DNA of 29,283 nucleotides from Irineochytrium annulatum (GCA_027600665.1 JADGJL010000243.1:1-29283); one strand, 5' to 3'. Numbered from the stretch's first letter, positions 1 through 12,194 are shown. Made by a program: numbers and translations. The notes: generated by a model not told the origin, from the letters alone.

Positions 1-961
1 GCACCACCCCCACCTCCGAACCCTTCCGCAAGCAGGACGCCGTCTCCCGCAAGCTCAACGACCCGAAGTACATGCAGTCGGTCCTACCCTGGACCGATTA
101 CTTTCAGAAGCGCAAGGAGAAGAAGTTCGCCGAGCGCGTCGGGGCGCTCTGTGGAGCGTTGATTGGGTTTGCAGGCGGATCATATTACTTCCTGGCGGTC
201 GTGGATTTTGATCCGACGGAGTATATATTCGACATCATTGACCCGAGCGCGGCGTACAGCATTGGGGCGTTGTTGGTCGGCGTGGCGGGGTATACGGTCG
301 GCGTGTTGGCGGGGGGTTATGTGTGGAGGGTGATGCAAAGAACGTGAGTATACTTTCATGAGGGTTATAGATCTGTTTTGATAAAGGGAGGGTGGGTAAT
401 TTCCAAGTTGGAAAGTTCGTGGGGTAAAACGATGGGATGGAACAGAATGGAGAATGAAGCGAAGGAAGGGAGGGGAGAGTGAGCGTAGAGATGGGATGGG
501 GCGTAGTTGGAATTGACTGATGCTGATTTGGGGTGCATGGAACGACAGGGAAAGAACGCCGTTTGGTCACAAGACATTTACTAATGAACTTGTAATCGTG
601 TTTTGCAGGGAGATCCTGCGAGCTATTGACATGGTAAGAACGCTGTCTATGCAGTTCATTTTGATTCATTTGTTCATGCGTTTAGAGGGATAAAGAGTTC
701 TTCCGGCGGATTCAATCGTCGCGGCCGTCCGAGGTGAAGCTCTCGATCGACACGCCCATGCCGGACTACTACGGGGAGGAGGTCACGAGTGTTCCGGGGT
801 ACCGAGCATGGTTGAAGAAGCAGAGAGACGTGAGTTATGATGCGTTCTCCATGTCTGTATGCTGACTTCCCTTGCAGTACAGCATAAAGATGGGATCGTT
901 TCGGCCACTCATGCGATCAACTTTGCCGCGGAATCAGACGAAAAAGTCGGTTCTGTCTTAA
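1..961 (+). CDS. PAM17: PAM17-like presequence translocase motor subunit, 5' partial
   Basis: Pam17 is a mitochondrial inner-membrane subunit of the import motor (PAM) that works with TIM23 to pull preproteins into the matrix. The frame is open from position 3, so the start and targeting sequence lie outside the window. Exons are about 3-343, 609-633, 686-829 and 878-961 (stop TAA), with introns of 265, 52 and 48 nt; all phases match. The spliced part gives 197 residues. Family signs are LPWTDYFQKRKEKK, two hydrophobic segments (ALCGALIGFAGGSYYF and SIGALLVGVAGYTVGVLAGG), then DKEFFRRIQSSRPS and the hallmark MPDYYGEEVTSVPGYRAWLK. Short exon 2 (25 nt) joins as RTEILRAIDM. A search could confirm the family, but the motif order is characteristic. 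Confidence 0.88.
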
Positions 962-970
962 ATATATGAG

Positions 971-987
971 TTTTTTTTTTTTTTTTT
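971..987 (+). repeat. Poly-T run of 17
   Basis: An uninterrupted 17-T tract starts 10 nt after the PAM17 stop codon, in its presumed 3' UTR. It is probably a length-variable homopolymer; I see no gene in it. Confidence 0.9.
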
Positions 988-1033
988 AACATGCCTTTGA
1001 AGTCTTCTGCACCGTCAGTTGACAAATTCTAAG

Positions 1034-1069
1034 AAGTAGTAGTAATAGTAATAATAACAGTAGTGGTAA
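1034..1069 (+). repeat. Imperfect TAG/TAA/TAC trinucleotide microsatellite
   Basis: About a dozen imperfect TAR-type triplets lie between PAM17 and the ArfGAP gene. The rest of 962-1410 holds only the PAM17 3' end and the leader of the next gene; I see no coding signal there. Confidence 0.7.
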
Positions 1070-1410
1070 CAATGGTTTAGTAGAGAAGTGCTGGTGGAAT
1101 TGGTGCCCAATTCACATGATGGTCTTGCTGCACCAACACTAGAGGCCAATGGTAACCCCCCGCTCGTTGCCTTCCACCGGAATGGGTCTAGCAAAAAAGA
1201 GATGCTGTCATATCTCGGATTCAATGTGTGAAATGAGCTTCCACAAAGTGCCCACAAAGTTGTTGTCTTGTCATTTTGTGATACTTGTCCCTCAGGTGCC
1301 TTCCTTTGCTCACACCTCTGGAAGTCTCCGCCAGCTGTCTGCCTGGTGCCCTCTCCGCCTCGCACGATACAATCCCAGCAGGGCTCCCACGCCTCCCGAT
1401 TCCGATCGCA

Positions 1411-3120
1411 ATGGCCGCACTGCACCGCACGGCAGTACCGGAATCCATCAGCGACTACCGCACCTCCAAGACCCTCTTTCACCCGCCCACGATCCCGCTC
1501 CTCTCCGTCACCGACGAGCCCCTTCAGGCGTCCATCGAGGACTCGAATCTGGTCGTCCGGAACGGGTCGGCAACGGTCCTCTTCTCAGAACCCGTCGTCC
1601 TGCTCGGATTGAAGATCAGAAGGCGGAATAAGGCCAGGGCCAAGTTTGCGAGCGTGTTTGGTGGGGTGTTTATGAACAGGCGGGTGTCATCCTCGCGATC
1701 GCCGTCGAGCAATGGCAATTATAACGCGCCTCATTTTAATGGGGCAGCGTCACCCTCGAGCACCGTCTCGCGCCCGTCGGAGTCCAGCAGGGACAACTCG
1801 CCCATCGGACGGCGGAGCCTGCAGGTCCGCCCGAAATCATCACCGAATCTGACTTACTCGGCCGTGCGTGGGAGAGGGGGCGCGAGGTCCGGGGCGGCTG
1901 GCGAGGCGCGCGGATATCATGACCCCGCGGACCCGCTGCAGGGTCTGACCGCGGCGGCCGCGGCTGTGGCTGCGGATCAGAAAGTGGACTTCAAAATCGT
2001 GAGCCCGAATCTGCAGGAGCATTTCTACGCGAGGGCGGACTCCTTGAGGACTTACCAGGCCTTTAGGTGAATTCTTTGGTTCTTGTCGTGTCTTTTGGTT
2101 ACTTGTTGACCAGCTACGTCATATCGTAGACATCTGCTGGAGAAGGAGCGGTCGAGGGTATTTTCGGGCCAGGGCGGCAGCGAGCTGACGGACGCAAGCG
2201 AGAGCGCCGACGCTGCGCTGGGGGCCATTGTTGATGGCCGGCATTTGTTGAAGTTGTTAAGGGAGGCCGACGAGAGCAACTGCACCTGCGCCGGATGTGG
2301 CGCTGAGAACCCGGACTGGGTGGCGATCGAGCGGAATTTGCTGGTAGCTTTAATCGTTTGCGAAAGTGAGTCGACAGATTATTTTCATCTGTGTCAACCC
2401 TTCTTTTCGTTAACACTGCACGTCTTCGTTACAGATTGCAGCGGCGTCTACAGGGGCAAGGAGTCCTTCGCCGTCCGCTCCTTCCTCTACGATGTCTCCC
2501 TCTTTCAGGACGTAACGTCGTCCCACTACGGCGCCGTCGCCACCGCGTCCAACCTGCAGTCCTGCGTGCGCATCTTGGATTTCGAGGAGCACCGTGGACA
2601 TATCGCAGTCTCATCTTCTGCTTCCTTGCCGGCGTTGGCCACCTCTCAGTCCCCAGGACAGGTTGAGAGGCGAAGGATGAAGGGGTACGCCCCCTTCTCC
2701 ACCTCGCGGTCGCTCTTTCCCTCGCATCTGTCAATCGCCGCGTCCAAGGCCGCGTCGCAGCCAAGCTTGGCCCCTGGCGTGCCCTTGTCGCCACCGCACA
2801 GCCCGGCCAGGAGGCGGTCGTCCGTTCATGTGACGAACCCAGCGACAATCCTGAGGGATGTTGAGGGCGTGGCAGTGGCAAGTGGCGGGATTGCGACGGC
2901 GCGAAGGCCCGTGATAGGGAGCGTTGATGGCGGCGAGTTCAGCGCCGGCGAGCCTGATAGAAGTGGCGCGGATGAGGACCAACTGCGTGCGGGGACGGCT
3001 GGACATCGGTGGAGGAATCTTTTCACATTTAAGAAAAAGAGGGACGGTGGGAATGCGGCGGGTGCAGAATTGGCCTTACCGGTTGCTGACGTGGCCGCTG
3101 TTGGTCCTGATAGTAGCTGA
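1411..3120 (+). CDS. Divergent PH/ArfGAP domain protein (putative Arf GTPase-activating protein)
   Basis: ArfGAPs stimulate GTP hydrolysis on Arf GTPases in vesicle traffic. Exons are 1411-2066, 2130-2365 and 2435-3120 (introns 63 and 69 nt), giving 525 residues. The start is the first in-frame ATG, in a purine context. Residues about 190-225 (FKIVSPNLQEHFYARADSLR) look like the C-terminal strand and helix of a PH domain. The zinc finger follows: CAGCGAENPDW, then CENCSGVYR, including the Arg expected as the catalytic finger. Splicing intron 2 rebuilds the second CxxC exactly. The Cys-pair spacing is 20 residues instead of the usual 16, and the conserved His after CSG is Tyr. I see no ankyrin repeats or full PH fold, and exon 1 is rich in Ser/Arg. 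The C-terminal half is low complexity. Family placement is fairly secure; GAP activity is not. Confidence 0.72.
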
Positions 3121-3868
3121 TGTTTTACTGAAGACAGCACGGCTGTTTCGAGCTGCTGTTTTACTATATATTAGCTGCGTGTCCTCGTGGCATCTGGCAT
3201 AATCGTCAATTTAAGCCCCAATGAATAGGCATGGAGACCCACCGCTGCTCGAGCATGTTTCACCCCTTCGAAGCCCCACCCACGCGAGTTCATTCCTCAA
3301 GGGTAAGAACTCGCCCGTGAATACCATTGCATGCACAGGTACGTCCTGTTCCATGTCCACTTTCCACCCTCACGTTGGACTTTTGTTTAATATGGTGCAA
3401 AAAATATTCAAAAACGGTCGAGTACGTCCAGGCGCCAGGTCGCAGTCGAACTCCCTTACGAGTGCAAGAGCGGGGCGGGCTTTCAACGCGAACATTATTA
3501 ATGTGGTTGGGTCCAGTTAGTTGTTTTCCGTTCTCGCATTGGTGGATTAACCCACGAGGAGAGTGTTGAGCCTGAGCCCGGACCCGTTCTTTTCTTGCTT
3601 GTAATTAATTCCGGGAGCCACGCGACGGTGCAGAAGGTTTTACAATAGCTTAGCCCGTCCGCCAAATACCCCCTACACCAATGGCAATCGCATAATCAAC
3701 GAACATCTGTCTGTGTGGATCGTGAATAGATCTTCAACGTCAAGCGCAGCGCACCAGCTTTTCCTCCTTCAACACCGCCGTCCGTCGGGACCCTCACTAG
3801 ACGTCGACGCCAACACCCAAGCTTCGCCCGTCGTCGACACACCTTTAGCCCCCCTAACCTCCGGCCCA
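3121..3868 (+). other. Intergenic/leader region upstream of zinc-finger gene
   Basis: These roughly 750 bases separate the ArfGAP stop from the zinc-finger start. The short open frames have no recognisable motif, splice continuity or start context. An ATG at 3681 stops after four codons. The region probably holds the ArfGAP 3' UTR and the promoter and 5' UTR of the next gene. Confidence 0.6.
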
Positions 3869-5960
3869 ATGTCCTGCTCGCCCGCTCCCTCCGCGACGGG
3901 ACCCCTGTCCGTGCACCAGCCGTCCAACTACAGCTCGCCGTCGGCCTCCCCGCCGCCCATGAACCGATTGAGCATCTCATCCTTGGTGGACGGCCCGGAC
4001 GCTTCCCTCGCATCCCCACAGCCGCCGTCGTCCTCTTCAACCTCATCGTCTGCCCACTCGGCCGCCGCCTTTATCCTGAACCCGCTCTCTCGGCCCGGCG
4101 CACCCAGCTTGAGCACCACAGCAGCATTCAACCACGTCACCATCCCCATGCACCAGCACCAGCCCATTGCCGCCAGCAGCAACAACGTCAGCAGCATGAG
4201 CATGAGCATAGAGGCCCTGACCGGTCGGGGCCCGGTGTCGAGCTTGAGCTCGAGCTCCATGGCGACCGTTCTGCCGTACCCAACGCACGCCTCGCATCAG
4301 CATCACGGCTATCCGCAGCTGCCGCCGTTCCAGCCACCAGCGCCGGCCAACTACTACCAGCAGCAGCAGCAGGCTCACCTTCCTCCGCCGCCTCAACTCC
4401 CGCCGCCGCAGCATTCCGCGCACCTAACTCACCACCCCTACCACCCCATGCACCCGCACCCGCACGGGGGCCACCATGCCGACCTCCTTCATCATTTGCA
4501 TGGCCGGCCGCGGTCGCATTCGCTGGACCCGAGCTCCGCACCCGTTAGCAACTCCCACCTCCACCCCATCTCCCCAACGTTCACGCATCTCTCGTCCGTC
4601 TCGCCGGATGAGGAGCCCGTGAGCTCGGCGTCGTCGTCACGAAATCCGAGCCCGACGTTCGTGTACCATCCCGTTGTCGCGCCCAGCCGGTCGCCGACGG
4701 GGTCGAGCGAGAGCCCTTCGCCCGTACCGCCGGCTGTGGCGCCTCCCGGGGCTGGGTATGAGCGGCAGGAGGAGATCGCTGGATCACCGTATCAGCCGTA
4801 TCACGCGGAGGGCAACAACTGCGGGGCGGGTTCCGCGGTTGGCGGCGCCGCGGGAGGGAAGGTCGGAAAGAGGTACCCGTGCGCGGAGCCTCAGTGTGGG
4901 AAGTCTTTTACAACAAGGTACGCGTTTTGTTTATTGTTTTTCTTTGTTGGAGTGCTGGCGTTCTCATTTTGTTTTTCCTGAAGTGGGCACCTAGCGCGGC
5001 ACTCTCGCATTCACGCTGGCGTGAAGCCATACAGCTGCCCCATCGGCGGGTGCACGAGCAAGTTTTCGCGTCAGGATAACATGATGTGAGTAATTGTTGA
5101 ATCTTGCTTGTGGCGGCTGAGTGATGGACGGATATTCGTGGGGGTTGCTTGAACGCGGGGTTCATCTCAGGGACCAAAGTGAGGGTGCGGCAGCCCAGCG
5201 GGGGTCCGATGCGTCAAATTTTTTTGGTTTGCATTTTGCTGATTGGAGGCCAGCTGCCGGTCCGCAATTGGAGGGGTGCTTGTGCCGCGCCCACGTTGCG
5301 ACCTCGTGGGCCCTGAGCGCCACCTCGTGGCGCCTGCCCGTGTCTTGACTGATGACCTCATCGGCGAAGCCGTTGTTTTGAAATCCTTCTGATACCACCG
5401 GATCGCTAATCTCGCACCATACATACAGGCAACACTTCCGATCGCATGTGCGTAAGCTGCCAGTCGCCGAACAATCCACCATCCTCCCCACTCTGACGCC
5501 CGCCGGCCGCCCGCAGCCCGCCCAGCTGCCCCAGCCTCAGTATCACGTCACCTCCTCGTTTTCAACCTCGTCTGCCTCCGATATAGTCACCTCCCCGACC
5601 TCTGCGTCCTCCTCATCGGTCCACCATGTTTACTACCCGCAGCAGCCGAGGTCCTCCTCTGCGCCCTCCGTGTCATCGCCGACATCGGCCAACGCGCCGA
5701 CGGAGCTGAAGCAGTACCACTTTCAGCCCAGGTTCCACGGCGCGCCGGGAGGAGTACCCGCGACGTCGGCTGCCGCTCCGGAGCACCTGTCGCAACACCA
5801 GCAGTACAGCCACTACCAACCGCATCAGGGCCCAACGCCGTCACCGTTGCCCTCGTCGCCGTCTCCGCAACAAATCATACCCCACCCACTGCCTCCATCG
5901 CCGCCGGCGATCTCGCGACCTGGGTCGCCGGGCATTATATCTGTCATGGATCGGAGGTGA
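3869..5960 (+). CDS. C2H2 zinc-finger transcription factor, NRG1-type
   Basis: This is a predicted nuclear DNA-binding regulator of 560 residues. Exons are 3869-4917, 4984-5085 and 5429-5960 (introns 66 and 343 nt, phases consistent). Residues 1-330 are Ser/Pro/His/Gln-rich with a short poly-Gln and poly-Pro stretch, typical of disordered regulatory regions. Splicing builds two adjacent fingers: CAEPQCGKSFTTSGHLARH followed by SRIHAGVKPYSC, then CTSKFSRQDNMMQHFRSHV. Both have the F-x5-hydrophobic-x2-H-x3-H pattern. The FTTSGHLARH and FSRQDN recognition helices resemble fungal Nrg1/Nrg2 glucose-dependent repressors. Each finger is interrupted by an intron. The C-terminus is again Ser/Pro/Gln-rich. 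The start is the first in-frame ATG; the upstream frame is open without an ATG, so an extra 5' exon is possible. The targets are unknown. Confidence 0.82.
5317..5333 (+). repeat. Perfect 7-bp inverted repeat in intron 2 of the zinc-finger gene
   Basis: GCGCCAC and GTGGCGC flank a 3-nt loop in the unusually long (343 nt) intron. It could form a small hairpin or be chance; no function is implied. Confidence 0.5.
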
Positions 5961-6167
5961 ACTGTTGCAGTGTCAACTTGCATGCAGATTAATGTTGTAA
6001 TCATGACGTCATGAACTCACTTGAGGATAATGTGCCTTTTTTTTAATTATTGTACCTGATTTGCTTCTTTGAAACACTGTTGCCATATTTAAAATCTAAA
6101 TGACTTTAACGCTCTGAATGAGGATGTTAGGACTGGTATATCCCGTCTCAAAGATGTTATCTGTTAC

Positions 6168-6173
6168 AATAAA
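6168..6173 (+). terminator. Polyadenylation signal AATAAA for the zinc-finger gene
   Basis: A canonical AATAAA lies 208 nt after the zinc-finger stop, in the 279-nt gap between this gene and the convergent kinesin gene. I see no other feature in this gap. Confidence 0.5.
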
Positions 6174-6239
6174 GCGTTCACGCCAAATACATAATGCGAT
6201 AGATACATGGGAAGAGGAATCAAAAGAAAAAACATATAT

Positions 6240-8468
6240 CTAGCGCAACAGCCCCATTATCTCCCTCTCAAGGGCCTTGACATCATTCATGATCCAATCC
6301 TTCACAGCAGCCACTTCACGGATGCTTCCTAAGGGCAGCATGCCGTTCGTCGTTTTAAACCCCTCGTCGTTGTACTCTGGCGGAGGCTTCGCGGCAGGTT
6401 TACCGCTGCCCTTCGCCGCGCGTGAACTCCCGGGTAGGGGTTGCTTCTTTGGGACGGGTGGCAGGGGTGGTGGTGAGGTGGTAATTCTACGAAAGGTTAG
6501 GTTATCGGAGCGAAAAAAACGTTAACAATTCTTACTGGTGCCGGCCCCGATTGGTCTTATGGCTCGGTATCACGTAGTTCTTGCTTCTGGCGCCCTTCCG
6601 GCTCGTGCTCACGTTCCCCTTCATGCCAGACTTGCTTGGGTCGCTCCGTTTGTAGGCGTCCTGCTGGTTGTCGGCCACCTCCAAAATGCGGTGGTCAACG
6701 CGCCCGACCTCTTCCGACGATGAGTAGACAGCGTGACCCATTGAGGACGAGGAGGATGAACGTAATGATGAGGAAGTCGACGGCGTAGGAGACCGCACCG
6801 CTTTCGTCGTCCGGGGCAGAAACGAATTCCTGGATCCCTTCCGATGATTATGCACGTCCGCGACCTCGGCATTCCAAGCATCCTTCTCGTTGTTGCGATG
6901 ATCGTGCTCCACCTCTGGCCCATGATTAGAAGCGCGACTGGCGTTCGTGATGACGCCCGACTTCAGCAGCGGCAGCTTGACAAAGCCCTCCACGACTTTC
7001 ACAGCCTTTGGGTCCTGCCCCTCGGCCCTGGCGCGCAGCTCGGCGTTCTCCCTCCTGAGACCCCGGACCTCCCTCTTCAGCTGGAGGACCACGTCGAGTA
7101 TGGGATCGACGACGACGACGGGACGATTTTTGATCTTCTTCGCTCGGCCGGCGTAGCGAAGAGTTTTTAGTGTCTCGTGTAAATTTATGACGGAGGGTGA
7201 GATGCACGCTATCATCAGTGCGATGCCGTGACCTCCGAGTGAATCAGATAGGAGCATTGTCAGTTTGGAATCCCGGTATGGTATGTGTCCGGCTCGTTTT
7301 CGTGCATCGGATAAGCACGAGATGCAGTTTCCTACAACCGTGTCAAGGCCATTACAATTCTTTAATAACTTACCAAGCGTCAGCAGACTCTTATTAATAT
7401 TAAGAGTCTCCGTCAAGGTTTCCCCCTTTGCTTTCGATGCCTTGACGCGCTCACTCCCAGCCAAGTCAACAAACGATATCTTCCCGTGCCTGACGATCGG
7501 CTTCCCGTCGATCGGGTCCAGCCCGCGACTAGTAATATAGATCGTCATTATGCTATGACTTCGACTGGAATGCTCGTTCAGTCCATGCGACGCCGTCTTT
7601 CGGTTCCGAAGACCTTCCTCCAACACAGCCATGCAATCGTCCAACACCACACATTCCACAACGCTCAGATTCTCAACATAAAACCCGCGCTCAGCGCTCC
7701 AGCGGATCGGCAACGGTTCACCGCCGGGGTTTAGCAGATCTTGAACCTGCTCGTTGTAGATTTCAAGGTAAGCGGCCCGCACTTTGAACTCCTTGCTGCC
7801 AGCGGTCGACTGCCTCTGCGGCTGATTTCCATTCACGTATTTCGCCTGGGCGTTGGATTCTCGAACCATCTTGATGACCTCGCTGAATAGGAACTGCAGC
7901 GCCCGCGGGATGATCCCTGCATTCTCGGGCGAGTGGTCCCAGCCCGCCTCGGGGCCAGTTATTGTAAATGTCTTGCCGGAACCCGTCTGGCCAAACGCGA
8001 AGACCGTGGCAGCGTAACTACGACCGTTAATGGACGTAAGCAACCACACAGGTCACATACCCACTGAGGGCCTGCTTCACGAGGTCCGCAATGCCGCACT
8101 CGTCAAAGACATCGTTCTGTCCTGCGCGGTCACCGCAGACCCGGTTGAACGACAGCTCCCTCGTTTCTATTCCACATTAGTGATAAGAGCGGCGCCAATA
8201 TAAAAATCCTCTCCGCACCAATCGCCGCGCCATTCCCTCCATGCAAGTTTCCTCCAGCTGCCTGCACCATTTCTGGGGCCGTCAGGTTCAACGACGACCC
8301 CGAGGACGAGTTCAACCCCGAGACGAAGTTGGCGCTCTTGCGGACGAGGATTGTCTTCTTGTCCGGGTCGACCTCGATGGCCGGCGGCTCTGTCCTATTG
8401 GATTCCGCCTCATTGAATGGCCGGACCCGGACGACGACTCGGATGTGGGACGAGGTGGTCGGGGCCAT
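6240..8468 (-). CDS. KIF12-like kinesin motor protein
   Basis: This is a microtubule-dependent ATPase motor of 680 residues. Exons on the minus strand are 8468-8219, 8166-8061, 8017-7374, 7331-6536 and 6486-6240, with introns of 52, 43, 42 and 49 nt; all phases close. The motor starts at SSHIRVVVRVRPFNE. The P-loop GQTGSGKT is at residues 128-135, the switch I motif NEHSSRSHS and switch II DLAGSERV are present, and HIPYRDSKLTMLL and TLRYAGRAKKIKN end the motor. LPIRWSAERGFYVENLSVVE resembles the KIF12 subfamily. A short coiled coil follows (LQLKREVRGLRRENAELRAR), then a Ser/Arg-rich tail ending near DWIMNDVKALEREI. Intron 3 is a multiple of three without a stop and would insert 14 residues after SLLTLG if kept. 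The start is the first in-frame ATG. Cargo and cellular role are not visible. Confidence 0.88.
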
Positions 8469-9241
8469 AAATGCATGAAGAACGTTCAAGGAGCCAATGT
8501 CAAAACGCCGACGCTTCACAAGCCACCACCATGGAATGACAGGCACTTGTTTTCCGATCGGCTCGTTACATCGCTTGACTCGCGCGATTATGCGCCCTCC
8601 GGATCAAGGCCGGGTGCGGTCTTGGAAACATGCTGGGTGGATTTGCTGCATTCCTCTACCTAACCTGCTGAGTTCCAATGCCCTTTCAAACTATTGATTG
8701 TCGAATCTAGGCCTGGAAGACGATGGGAGCACCCTACCGTTGTCGGCACCACCGATTTGTAGACGCGGGGGACCACTGGGAACCTGCCCTCCGCGGTGCA
8801 CGTGGGCGGCGGAAGATATCGCGGGACTAAAGGGGGCCACAGAAGCAGCCCTGTCAGTTTGTACGGTAGTCCGCGTTGTTCGCTATCTGCTGTGTTCGCG
8901 GGCGGGTTATTCGTTCCGACCCTCTGCGGGGAATTTGAACGGGGGAGAGACTTGCTCTCGATCTTCAGGCCAGTGAGCATTGGTTAGGTTATACACGCTG
9001 GTCGAAGAATATTACAGACTTCCACGGTGGTTTGCGGAGATGTGGGCGACTAGGCAAGGGTTGGGGTGTCGACGACTGGTATCGTACGCGGGAGTGCGAT
9101 TTCTGTCCTCCGCTGATTGTATGAGAAGCAGGACCCTGCAAGTGACCAACACTAAGTCGAGAGCCAATGCTTAGTATATTGAATGCACAAGATATTGTAA
9201 CTGATTCAACCGGTGTTACATAACGGCTGTGTAGGCCCGAT
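8469..9241. other. Intergenic region between kinesin and BST1
   Basis: This stretch of about 770 bases is the kinesin promoter side and the BST1 3' side; both genes are on the minus strand. Open frames of 60-140 codons occur on both strands, but none has a recognisable motif, splice-linked continuation or good start context. I see nothing supportable as a gene or RNA. Confidence 0.55.
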
Positions 9242-12194
9242 TTACCGGTCTCGCGTATCCCGCCGATTTGACACCTCTAACGCAAATAGCACCACATACA
9301 TCGACGAAATCAAATGTGGGAGGTACTGGACCGGGGCCAAATACGCAACAACCGCCCAAAAGCGCAGGAATACGCCTGAGGCAGCACTCCTAAATGTTAC
9401 TTTAATCACTAGATCCTGTCGACAGTGAAGCAAATTAGCGCACCCTCGCATTCGTCTCGTCCGAATCGCAAAAAGGTAAGGAATTTGGGTTAAGACCAGC
9501 CAATTATCCCAAAGAAAGAAATGTCCAGAGAATCGCAGGCTGTTGCGGATATTCCGAAACCACACAATAATTCCGGGGATCTGAAAGGGCAACTCTAGGG
9601 CCGATGTCAATATCAAACTCCGTCTTAGTGGCTCTCCCCGCGTCATTGAACTGCAACACTTCAGCCCGATAAGAAAGACGCCCAATAGTTTCGGAGTCGA
9701 TAAGAGAACAGCAATGAGTGGGATAATCGACATCCACAGGAATACAGGTATTCGAAATCTACGCGCGTTAGCACCTCGTAAACGGTACGATGGCTCGCAC
9801 CTAGAGCACACCCGACCTAAGTACAGCAAAAGAGCCGTGGCGCCGTTTAATAAACAGGAAATGCCGACGGAAATGGCAGCCGTCAGGTATAGTGCAAGTA
9901 TATTTCCGCCAAGATCAAAAAGGTGCCGTTGTTGGTAACATGTCCATACGAGCTCCCATAACGATGCTAAAGCGACCACAGTACCAATCATTCCTGCATG
10001 CCTAAACGTCGAGCGTATAGGTCCATGTTCTGGCGGGTGTTGAGCAGATGATAAATAAAAATGCAAACCTGATGTTTGGATTTCAAGGGCATCGGCTACC
10101 ATCAGCACCGAGAGCATCGTGCTCGGACCTATCCAGGATATCCACTGCCTTCTCCCAAACGCGCCAACACTTCCCAAAAAGTCAAACTCGAGCTTGATAT
10201 ATTCCGTATCGCAATGCCCGTGAGACCACAACTTAATTTCCACGCCGGAGGTATGACCACCGTAGAAGTTCAGCTTGTGGGTGCCATAACCAGTGAAAAA
10301 CTTCGCCTCCGAAGTTCCTTCGACAGCCACGCGGATTATTGGGGAGACAGTGGAGTCGCCACCTGATTTATCATTAGACAATTTTGATTTATGTGCTTTC
10401 TACCTTCGCATTGCTTTAAAGTTAGTTTGTACTTAAAAAGAGCGCTTCGAAGGAAAGGGACTTTGAAGTACGTGTATACACGTTTTGCCTTTATCCGGTA
10501 ATAGGATCCCATCAACACGCCTTTCAGAACTTACTAAAACGGGTGCAGGCGGTACGCTTACCCAAGAGCGATATTATAATCGGTTCGTGCTCCCCATCTA
10601 CCGTCAGGCCGATACTAACGACGTCTGAGGGGGTGCGAAGGTCCGATGTCGTAGTGATTGCGAACGTTTGAATATGATCAGTCGCTGCAAAGGGCACTTG
10701 CGAAAAGAAGGCGATCGAATTTAAACGCGACCCCGGGATTCGCGTGAATTCCAAATCGATAAAAGGGCAGGTCGCGTTTGCATCTAAGAATGCATCGGCG
10801 GCTTCTGTGCAGCCAAAAAGGCGCATGTCAACGTCAGACTTATTCCCGCTTCGTTCTATCAGCATGTTGGCAACGCCGTAATTTATGGGGTTAACGTATA
10901 CAACAGATTTTGCGTTTAATGTGGCTATCTGAGCGAAGTCACCGTTGATGCGAAAAACATTCTTCTTGCTCGGGAACAACTCTTTCGTCCTACCTTTATA
11001 CATTACAAGACATTGACGAATGCAAGGGGCTACATACCAAGATCAAATTTACGTGTCGATTGTTTCCCGACGTAGCTTTCCCGTAGGGCCGAGGTACGGT
11101 AAGGGGCCGCCAAGGCATGCGGTAGTATAAACAGGGAGTCGGCTACAGCGACGACAACCTGATTGCACCACAGGATACACCGATGATCCGCTGGTGTCCA
11201 TACATTTTGCATAGAAGTCGAGAAGACGGTGAAGCCGTGCTCCGGGGGAACAATGTTGTAAACCTCGGCTAGGTTCGATGGAACCAAAGTATCCCTATTT
11301 CCTCCAGCAATGGAAACCAATACGATATCCCTCAACAACGGACTTTTCTTGCAAGCCGACACTTCATCAACACACAGGCCCTTGCGCCAAAAACGGTTTA
11401 AATGCCGATAAAAATCTATCATGGGTCTGTCCAGTCCAATAGGAGGGTCGGCATGAGGTGTAGCCAACGTAACGATGCTTTCAACGCTTCCCAGGCGGTA
11501 GCTTGGAAGTGTGAACAAGGTCCTCACGACTATGCCGCCCATGGAGTGCCCGATGACGATGACAGAAGTGGCCGGGTTCGCCGTGTCCGCATACAGGGAT
11601 AGGATGTGACCGATAGCATCGTTGACGTAATGTGCTTGATCGTATAACAATTGAATATCAAATGCCGATAACTCATCTTCCGTATCAACTGATCATGGGG
11701 AAGAAAAGGTCATGGCATTGGCAGAGACGAAGCAAAACCTGTAAAAAAATCGAACTGTCGCGCATCAAGAGCTCTCCACTTCTTAGCGTAGAGGTGAGCT
11801 GCCACGGAGCCAAGCGAGCGAACTTGTCTGCTGCTCCCCGCGTTTCCTGGTACAAACAGGACAGGTACTCCGGAAACCTTTTAGGGGAAGAAGTGGGAGA
11901 TCACGGAAATGCAGGTCGCATCGATAAATGGTAACAGAATTTTAAAAATTGATGGATCGCCATTTATTACCTAATAAAATATGTCACCTTATTCGACTTA
12001 TCTAATTCCCTCTCTTTGAAAAGAAATAGCGAGTACTTATTGGACTCCAACGTGATGGGGACGTAGTCCGGCCACATATACGTCATCTTGCAGCCGTCGC
12101 GATCCATCGACGCATACAGGTACGAAAAGGCCGCGACCGCAAGCAAGGCGATCGTAGCCAGGGAGCAGATCGCATTTGCTGATTGATGTACCAT
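9242..12194 (-). CDS. BST1: GPI inositol-deacylase, BST1/PGAP1 family
   Basis: The enzyme removes the acyl chain from the inositol of GPI anchors in the ER membrane, which helps ER exit and quality control of GPI proteins. Exons (minus) are 12194-11988, 11877-11739, 11688-11038, 10993-10562 and 10362-9242, giving 849 residues with all phases closing; introns are 110, 50, 44 and 199 nt. The N-terminus has a signal-anchor helix (ANAICSLATIALLAVAAFSY), then GCKMTYMWPDYV and KYSLFLF. VPVLFVPGNAGSSRQVRSLG and FDFFTVDTEDELSAF are joined by splicing. The lipase motif IGHSMGG puts the nucleophile at about Ser164, and VTLATPHADPP follows, as in PGAP1. The C-terminal third has several hydrophobic helices. 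Intron 2 uses a weak GTTTTG donor but is fixed by the conserved join. It is somewhat shorter than yeast Bst1. Confidence 0.88.

Noticed and set aside
235..669. Minus-strand frame of 144 codons over PAM17
   Set aside because: It overlaps conserved PAM17 exons and a spliced intron, has low-complexity content and no recognisable motif.
4043..4541. Arg/Ala-rich frames antisense to the zinc-finger gene
   Set aside because: They are shadows of the Pro/His/Gln/Ser-rich coding sequence on the + strand.
8660..8980. About 106-codon minus-strand frame upstream of the kinesin
   Set aside because: It has no motif, no splice link to the kinesin and no conserved-looking composition. Similar frames exist on the other strand.
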